10,092 bases of DNA, taken from positions 1-10,092 of the forward strand of contig JAQUCQ010000096.1 of NCBI GenBank assembly GCA_028686145.1, in the 5' to 3' direction. A program made the translations under genes and the position numbers. The notes beneath the pieces were generated by a model, which worked only from the letters and a program-made list of their open reading frames with translations, did not search any database and was not told the origin of the DNA. The stretch comes from Desulfuromonadaceae bacterium. GTDB taxonomy: Bacteria; Desulfobacterota; Desulfuromonadia; Geobacterales; Pseudopelobacteraceae. Shown in pieces: positions 5,923 to 10,092 of the stretch (its first letter is position 1; each line of letters opens with the position of its first letter).

Positions 5923-7374
5923 ATGCAAATGAAGTATGTGAGAAGATTCACCGTGCTGGCAATACTGGCAGCCACGGGTATTTGGTCAGGGTGCTCACCA
6001 AAGAAGGTAGAGCCCTTGAAGACTGTAGCTATCGAAGACGGTACGGTCGACCCTGCCGAGTGGGGTAAAGTGTACCCCAGTCAGTATGAGCTCTGGAAAC
6101 AGACAGGCGAGCCTACCCCAGCCGGGAAGAGTAAATACAAGAAGGGTTACGATGTCGGTGAGGACCGGCGTGACAAGCTCGATGAGTATCCATTTTTGGC
6201 GTTGTTATACAATGGCTGGGGTTTTGGTTCCGAATACCGCGAACCACGTGGACACTATTTTATGGTTCAGGATCAGCTTGAGGTTGACCCAGGCAGGGTA
6301 AAAGCAGGTGGTTCATGCCTGACATGTAAAACACCTTACGCACCAATACTAGAGAAACAGATGGGAAAAGCCTACTTCTCAACCCCATACAAGGAAGTGT
6401 TGGCAAAACTTCCTAAAGATCAGCAGACCCTCGGCGTCGCTTGTATTGACTGCCATGACAACAGGGGAATGGCTCTAAAGATTTCTCGTGGCTTCACATT
6501 AGGCAAAGCACTCAAGAAAATAGGCGTGGACGAGGCAAAACTCACGACTCAAGAAAAGCGGACTCTGGTCTGTGCACAGTGCCATGTCAGTTACATAATC
6601 AGTAAGGACAAAGAGATGCATTCGACGGATGTCGTCTTTCCTTGGCAGGGCAGCAAAGTTGGTAATATTAGCATTGAAAACATAATTGCCGAGATCAAGA
6701 GTTCTCCTGCACATGCAGAGTGGACACAGAGCGTTACCGGCTTTAAGTTGGGCTTTATTCGTCACCCCGAGTATGAACTATTTTCCAACAACAGCCCACA
6801 TTGGGCCAACGGCGTTAGCTGTGCGGATTGCCACATGCCGACCGTTGCAAGGGATGGTCAGAAGATTTCCGATCACAGGATTATGAGCCCGCTTAAAAAC
6901 GATCTGGTCGCTTGCGCCGCCTGCCACGAAGAGAAGCCGCAGGTACTCCGCGATAAGATCTTTGCTATCCAGGATAACACAATGATTGTGTACCTTAAGG
7001 CAGGCTATGCAACGGCAACAGACGCGAAACTGTTTGAGATTGCGAACAAGGTTGAGGCATCAGGTAAAAAGATCGATAAGGTTCTCTACGCTCAAGCAAA
7101 AGAACAGTACGAGCAGGCTTTCTATCGTCTCATATTCATTGGCGCAGAGAACTCGAATGGTTTCCATAACCCCAAAGAAACCATGCGCGTCTTGAATGAT
7201 GCTGCAAAATACGCTGCGTCTGCCGAGGCACAGCTTCGCAAGCTGCTCGCGCAGGCTGGAGAAAAGGTGCCGGAAAAGATCGACCTTGAACTCTCAAAGT
7301 ACACCAACAACCGGGGTGCAAAAAAAATCATGTTCAAACCCGAGCATGAGATAAAGTCCCCCGAAGCTAAATAA
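5923..7374 (+). CDS. nrfA: Pentaheme cytochrome c nitrite reductase, ammonia-forming, arginine (Ca-independent) type
   Basis: Extracytoplasmic cytochrome c552 that reduces nitrite to ammonium with six electrons (DNRA) and can also reduce NO and hydroxylamine. It has 483 residues and five heme motifs: CLTCK (132-136, the Lys-ligated catalytic heme), CIDCH (174-178), CAQCH (217-221), CADCH (300-304) and CAACH (331-335). The catalytic Tyr and His are recognisable as Y224 in CHVSY and H281 in FIRHPEYE. The family's calcium ligands are changed: the usual CHVEY Glu is S223 and the Gln before the catalytic His is R280, as in the Geobacter lovleyi subclass where Arg takes the place of calcium. An N-terminal signal ends at IWSGC with C24 as a possible lipoprotein cysteine, though the -3 Trp is not standard. 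RBS GGGAGG (5911-5916) is six bases before ATG. It is the last gene of the PAS-RIC-HD-nrfA run. No nrfH quinol dehydrogenase gene lies in the window. Confidence 0.96.
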   Translation: MQMKYVRRFTVLAILAATGIWSGCSPKKVEPLKTVAIEDGTVDPAEWGKVYPSQYELWKQTGEPTPAGKSKYKKGYDVGEDRRDKLDEYPFLALLYNGWGFGSEYREPRGHYFMVQDQLEVDPGRVKAGGSCLTCKTPYAPILEKQMGKAYFSTPYKEVLAKLPKDQQTLGVACIDCHDNRGMALKISRGFTLGKALKKIGVDEAKLTTQEKRTLVCAQCHVSYIISKDKEMHSTDVVFPWQGSKVGNISIENIIAEIKSSPAHAEWTQSVTGFKLGFIRHPEYELFSNNSPHWANGVSCADCHMPTVARDGQKISDHRIMSPLKNDLVACAACHEEKPQVLRDKIFAIQDNTMIVYLKAGYATATDAKLFEIANKVEASGKKIDKVLYAQAKEQYEQAFYRLIFIGAENSNGFHNPKETMRVLNDAAKYAASAEAQLRKLLAQAGEKVPEKIDLELSKYTNNRGAKKIMFKPEHEIKSPEAK

Positions 7375-7382
7375 CTCCATTT

Positions 7383-7415
7383 CCGGAGAGCGGCACATAT
7401 CCGCTCTCCGGTTTT
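7383..7415 (+). terminator. Rho-independent terminator after nrfA
   Basis: CCGGAGAGCGG (7383-7393) pairs perfectly with CCGCTCTCCGG (7401-7411) across a 7-base loop and is followed by TTTT. It lies nine bases past the nrfA stop and closes the operon. Confidence 0.92.
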
Positions 7416-7437
7416 AGACAGCTATTTCGGCTTTTCG

Positions 7438-7587
7438 TCATTTGAATCTTCGGTGAGCGATGAAACTGGCCGTAAGCGGGGTTGTGCCTTGATCATGTGG
7501 GACGTATCTGCGAGGTGGAAGAAAGAGAGGGAATTGTAGGTGCATAAGGCTGTTTGCGAAACTAAATTGGCAGGGACATGTGGCTAG
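7438..7587 (+). pseudogene. Decayed 3' remnant of a PAS-protein gene
   Basis: In the frame starting at 7438 the translation reads SFESSVSDETG, GCALIMWDVSARWKKERE, a TAG stop at 7537-7539, then VHKAVCETKLAG and a second TAG at 7585-7587. This aligns with the end of the intact PAS protein (4440-4640): HDEAGQLQGCASIMRDVTERW, KKEKELKERL and TVCESKLAG. Nucleotide similarity seems to run on past the stop (GATTCAACA versus GATTTCAACA). Only the last third of the gene is present, with no start or RBS, and the region follows the nrfA terminator. It is therefore most likely the remains of a second, diverged PAS gene copy. Confidence 0.8.
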
Positions 7588-7628
7588 ATTTCAACATATA
7601 TCAAGTTATTTTGTTTTTTACTCTTAAA

Positions 7629-7642
7629 TTGACCTGAATCAA
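7629..7642 (+). promoter_or_regulatory. FNR/HcpR-type operator-like site upstream of the His/Cys-rich protein gene
   Basis: TTGAC-CTGA-ATCAA has the same halves as the site at 1184-1197 and matches the FNR dyad at nine of ten bases. Unlike the other three sites, no convincing -10 box lies 26-30 bp downstream. It could work as a repressor site, as an activator site for a poor -10, or be a leftover from the decayed PAS region. Confidence 0.45.
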
Positions 7643-7717
7643 ACTTATTGCGAACATACCATGAGATCGTTGAGCAAGAGTTTTCAAATTCAGGACGTAG
7701 TACATCGGAAGATGCTT

Positions 7718-8065
7718 ATGATGTTCTCAAACAGACATAGTAGGATAGTAATAATATTATTACTGCTGGTTCAGATCTGTCTGCCGCTTACCGGTTCGCT
7801 CTACATCTCAACTAATATGAGTACGAGTGAAACCGGTCATACGGAAACCGCGTGTGTCCATTCTGACGCCGATGCCGACCATGAATCCGGGGACCGGCAC
7901 GATCAGATTCCCCACTGCCACGAACTTGATGCACCATGCGACGCTGTCTCCGGTACGGTAGTTAAACACTCTCCGCTCATTTCGCTTCACAAGGTCTCAT
8001 ACAACGGTGCCTTTCTGCCAGGCTACGGCGCTCCGCTGGAAATCCCCCCGAAATATAACGTTTGA
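7718..8065 (+). CDS. Small secreted His/Cys/Asp-rich protein, possible metal binder
   Basis: No family recognised. The chosen start gives 115 residues: a basic n-region (FSNRHSR), a strongly hydrophobic stretch (IVIILLLLVQICLPL) typical of a signal peptide or anchor, then a short polar protein. Between about residues 38 and 75 lies a cluster of six histidines and three cysteines among many Asp/Glu (VHSDADADHESGDRHDQ, PHCHELDAPCD), which suggests extracytoplasmic metal binding. ATG 7718 is preferred because GGAAG (7707-7711) is six bases upstream; ATG 7712 and 7721 are alternatives. The longer in-frame reading from ATG 7661 has no RBS and would start only 18 bases after the operator-like site at 7629. 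Similar short His-rich proteins occur beside metal-efflux genes in other bacteria, but none is visible here. Confidence 0.6.
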   Translation: MMFSNRHSRIVIILLLLVQICLPLTGSLYISTNMSTSETGHTETACVHSDADADHESGDRHDQIPHCHELDAPCDAVSGTVVKHSPLISLHKVSYNGAFLPGYGAPLEIPPKYNV

Positions 8066-8073
8066 CTCATATC

Positions 8074-8113
8074 TGCCGGCATTATCTTCCTTCGTTGTAA
8101 GGCAGTCCCGGCA
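8074..8113 (+). other. Hairpin between the His/Cys-rich gene and the DUF6448 gene
   Basis: TGCCGG (8074-8079) pairs with CCGGCA (8108-8113), and an inner CCTT (8089-8092) pairs with AAGG (8099-8102). There is no T-run, so it is not a typical terminator. It may be a weak terminator or mRNA-stability element. Confidence 0.35.
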
Positions 8114-8181
8114 ATAACGTGCAAATTCGCTTAGTACTGGTGAATCAACCGTCAAACCATACACATAAAGGAGAATAACTC

Positions 8182-8826
8182 ATGAGATATACACACATAT
8201 TTAAAACAGGCATGTTGGCAGTTTCAGTATTTACGGTGCTATTTCTTGCAACCCCTCGCGAAGCTGCTGCCCATTGTGACACCCTGGACGGCCCGGTTAT
8301 CCAGGATGCCAGAATGGCGATCGAAGGCAAGGATATCACTCCAATTCTGAAATGGGTGAAGCCAAAGGATGAAAAAGCTGTCCGAGCTGCCTTTAACAAA
8401 GTGTTGTCCAGTAAATCAAAGAACCAGGAAGAAACAGAGCACAAATTCTTCGCAACCCTTGTCAAAATCCATCGGGCCGGAGAAGGTGCATCATTTACCG
8501 GTCTGAAACCGGCTGGCGCAGTAGAACCGGCCGTTGCCGCAGCGGACAAGGCCTTGACGAGCGGTTCAGCCGACGCTCTGGTGAAACTGGTCACCGATGA
8601 TGTATCCGCTGGTATCAAGACCCGTTACGAGCATGCAGCGACTACATACAAGCATAAGGATGAAAGTGTTGCCCAGGGACGGGAATTTGTGGAAGCTTAT
8701 GTTGCGTACACCCATTATGTAGAGCGGCTTCATCAGGATGCAACCGCTAAAGGCGCACATGGCGAGCATGGCAAAGTCGAAAAACATAACGCGCATAAAA
8801 AAGAGTCAGCGCACTCTACACACTGA
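8182..8826 (+). CDS. Secreted DUF6448-family protein with His-rich tail
   Basis: 214-residue protein with a signal peptide (about residues 1-30, cleavage near REAAA/HC). The mature part starts HCDTLDGPVIQDARMAIEGKD, the hallmark of a family I recognise as DUF6448 (AHCDTxDGPV at the mature N-terminus); its biochemical function is unknown to me. The middle is predicted mostly helical, with KWVKPKDEKAVRAAFNKVL and FVEAYVAYTHYVERLH. The last 25 residues carry six histidines (KGAHGEHGKVEKHNAH, SAHSTH). The mature N-terminal His-Cys pair and the His tail could bind metal, as inference. RBS AAGGAG (8168-8173) is eight bases before ATG. The gene stands alone before a strong terminator and appears to have its own promoter, though none is clear. 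Confidence 0.85.
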   Translation: MRYTHIFKTGMLAVSVFTVLFLATPREAAAHCDTLDGPVIQDARMAIEGKDITPILKWVKPKDEKAVRAAFNKVLSSKSKNQEETEHKFFATLVKIHRAGEGASFTGLKPAGAVEPAVAAADKALTSGSADALVKLVTDDVSAGIKTRYEHAATTYKHKDESVAQGREFVEAYVAYTHYVERLHQDATAKGAHGEHGKVEKHNAHKKESAHSTH

Positions 8827-8869
8827 CGTTATTAGAGGTGTATCAGATTTGACCTTATAACACAGGATT

Positions 8870-8908
8870 GCTGCCTGGCAGGGACAACGCCCCGTCAGGC
8901 AGCTTTTT
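8870..8908 (+). terminator. Rho-independent terminator after the DUF6448 gene
   Basis: GCTGCCTG (8870-8877) pairs perfectly with CAGGCAGC (8896-8903). Further inner pairs (GC then GGG with CCC, one mismatch) lengthen the stem, and TTTTT follows. It separates the DUF6448 gene from the thiol-redox operon. Confidence 0.93.
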
Positions 8909-8963
8909 ACTGCGAGTACCATATCGTGGACTATTGATACGTGACCAATAAGGAGATTTTACA

Positions 8964-9191
8964 ATGAAAATACAAGTATTAGGCACCGGTTGTGCCGATT
9001 GCATCACACTTTACGCGAATACAAAGAAAGCACTCGATGAAAGTGGGAAACAGGGCGAGGTGCTGAAGGTCGTGGAAATAACCGCAATGTTAAAATATGG
9101 CGTCACCACTCTACCCGCGCTGGTTATCGACGGTCAGCTCAAGTGTTCGGGCAAAATGTTGTCAGTAGCCGAAATCAAGGGAATGCTATGA
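8964..9191 (+). CDS. Small thioredoxin-like redox-active disulfide protein (thioredoxin_3 family)
   Basis: 75-residue cytoplasmic protein with a glutaredoxin/thioredoxin fold. It starts MKIQVLGTGCADC, with redox cysteines C10 and C13 in a C-A-D-C motif, and has the cis-Pro region GVTTLPALVIDG about residue 55. This matches the small redox-active disulfide proteins of bacteria and archaea (TIGR00412-like). No signal peptide is present. RBS AAGGAG (8950-8955) is eight bases upstream. The stop overlaps the next gene's start (ATGA), so the three genes from here to the window end are probably translated together. It could pass electrons to the membrane protein encoded downstream, as inference. Confidence 0.92.
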   Translation: MKIQVLGTGCADCITLYANTKKALDESGKQGEVLKVVEITAMLKYGVTTLPALVIDGQLKCSGKMLSVAEIKGML

Positions 9192-9571
9192 GACTGCCCT
9201 TTACGGTGTTAGCCATAATCGTGATGCTTACAAGTACTGCCAGGGCCGAACTCCCTGCAGCTACCGCGACAGCCGTCAATCAGGCCCTGTCGTCCGGCAA
9301 GCCGACGTTGATCGATTTCGGCCTCCGCACCTGTCCCGTATGTAAGAAGATGGCACCCTACCTGGAATCTCTGTCCAATGAGTACCAGGGCCGTGCCAAT
9401 ATTCTCTTCATTGACGTACGTGCGGACCAAACAACCGTCCAGAAATTCCGCGTTCAGATGCTGCCCACCCAAATCTTTATCAACCCGCAAGGGAAAGAGA
9501 TACAACGTCACACCGGTTTTATGGACAAAGAAAATATCGTCAAAGGATTGAAATCGGCAGGGCTCAAGTGA
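9188..9571 (+). CDS. Exported thioredoxin-like protein with CPVC active site
   Basis: 127-residue thioredoxin-fold protein with a signal peptide (MRLPFTVLAIIVMLTSTARA, cleavage likely before ELPAA). The redox motif CPVC is at residues 49-52 in FGLRTCPVCKKMAPYLESL, and the cis-Pro is at residue 93 in MLPTQIF. A role in periplasmic disulfide reduction, cytochrome maturation or metal handling is likely. ATG 9188 is preferred over an in-frame ATG at 9143: it overlaps the previous stop as ATGA, has AAGGG (9177-9181) six bases upstream, and begins exactly at a good signal peptide. It ends in a GTGA overlap with the next gene. Confidence 0.93.
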   Translation: MRLPFTVLAIIVMLTSTARAELPAATATAVNQALSSGKPTLIDFGLRTCPVCKKMAPYLESLSNEYQGRANILFIDVRADQTTVQKFRVQMLPTQIFINPQGKEIQRHTGFMDKENIVKGLKSAGLK

Positions 9572-10092
9572 CCTTCATCGATAACATTGAGCAGGTCATT
9601 GCTGCCTATCCTTTGCTGGCCTTCGGTGCAGTATTTCTGGCAGGCGTCATCTCTTCAGCTTCACCCTGTGTACTCAGCACAATCCCGCTGGTGGTCGGAT
9701 TCGTCGGCGGATATAGCGATGGTGACCGCTGGAAGGCATTCCGTTATTCCCTGATGTTCATTGTTGGACTGTCTCTCACCTTCACAGCCTTCGGCGCTGC
9801 AGCCGGATTGCTCGGCACGGTTTTCGGGGTGGTCGGAGTTTGGTGGTATGCTATTGCCGGTACCGTGGCACTGGTAATGGGTGGCCAGCTGATGGGGTTG
9901 TATGAAATCCGTCTGCCGATCAAGCGCGATTTCAAGCCGAGACAAGGCGGTATCATTGGAGCGTTTATGCTTGGTCTGTTCTTTGGCCTTGTATCTTCGC
10001 CCTGCGCCACACCGGTAATGGTTGTGTTACTGACCGTCGTCACCGGCAAGGGTCAGGTTCTCTACGGCATCATGCTGATGTTCAGCTATGCT
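9568..10092 (+). CDS. ccdA: CcdA/DsbD-type thiol-disulfide transmembrane protein, 3' truncated
   Basis: Inner-membrane protein that carries reducing equivalents from the cytoplasm to extracytoplasmic thioredoxins through two membrane-embedded cysteines. 175 residues are visible before the window edge. Conserved pairs are ISSASPCVLSTIPL with C34 and VSSPCATPVMVVLL with C146, the duplicated Cys-Pro features of CcdA/DsbD. Hydrophobic helices alternate with short loops. The start is GTG 9568, overlapping the previous TGA stop by four bases (GTGA), with GGCAGGG (9556-9562) as a possible RBS. Its partner is most likely the exported thioredoxin just upstream. Whether it is a short CcdA or a longer DsbD-like form cannot be told because the 3' end is missing. 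Confidence 0.92.
   Translation, partial: MTFIDNIEQVIAAYPLLAFGAVFLAGVISSASPCVLSTIPLVVGFVGGYSDGDRWKAFRYSLMFIVGLSLTFTAFGAAAGLLGTVFGVVGVWWYAIAGTVALVMGGQLMGLYEIRLPIKRDFKPRQGGIIGAFMLGLFFGLVSSPCATPVMVVLLTVVTGKGQVLYGIMLMFSYA

Noticed and set aside
8145..8618. 157-codon open frame on the - strand opposite the DUF6448 gene
   Set aside because: The + strand gene has a clear RBS, signal peptide and family motif. The antisense frame has none of these.
8933..8948. TTGAT-ACGT-GACCA before the thiol-redox operon as a fifth operator
   Set aside because: The right half matches neither ATCAA nor GTCAA well enough.
9143..9187. ATG 9143 as start of the exported thioredoxin
   Set aside because: It would put 15 polar residues before a perfect signal peptide and overlap the previous gene by 49 bases. 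ATG 9188 fits better.

Overview
The window looks like chromosomal DNA of an anaerobic, nitrate- or nitrite-respiring bacterium of the Geobacter/Trichlorobacter group (Desulfuromonadota). The placement is an inference. It rests on a pentaheme NrfA with arginine where most NrfA proteins bind calcium (as described for Geobacter lovleyi), an Hcp with the [4Fe-4S]-type cysteine spacing of strict anaerobes, c-heme-bearing membrane proteins, and TTGAC-N4-GTCAA-type operators like those of the deltaproteobacterial HcpR/FNR family. All genes read on the + strand. No transposase, tRNA, rRNA or CRISPR array was seen.

Layout. 1-1151: 3' four-fifths of a NarK nitrate/nitrite transporter, ending in a terminator. 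1184-2208: an FNR-type promoter and a membrane redox protein combining a c-type heme motif, a CopD-like membrane part and a cytochrome b5-like domain. 2254-4078: the hcp gene with a perfect operator, a -10 box, RBS and terminator. 4107-7415: a probable operon of a stand-alone PAS protein, the di-iron Fe-S repair protein RIC, a small HD-domain protein and NrfA, with an operator at the front and a strong terminator at the end. 7438-7587: a decayed copy of the 3' end of the PAS gene. 7629-8113: a fourth operator-like site, a small secreted His/Cys-rich protein and a weak hairpin. 8182-8908: a secreted DUF6448-type protein with a His-rich tail, and a terminator. 8964-10092: three overlapping thiol-redox genes (small CxxC thioredoxin-like protein, exported thioredoxin, CcdA-type membrane protein), the last cut by the window edge.

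How the genes fit together. NarK moves nitrate in and nitrite out, NrfA reduces nitrite to ammonium, Hcp removes nitric oxide or hydroxylamine, and RIC repairs iron-sulfur centres damaged by NO. The PAS, HD and b5/CopD-like proteins share the same operons or operators and are the less understood partners of this nitrosative-stress set. Four 14-bp dyads of the form TTGA[C/T]-N4-[A/G]TCAA lie in the intergenic regions of the first 7.7 kb, three of them 26-30 bp ahead of a -10 box. This suggests one CRP/FNR-family regulon. The last 1.9 kb looks like a separate module for extracytoplasmic thiol or metal handling.
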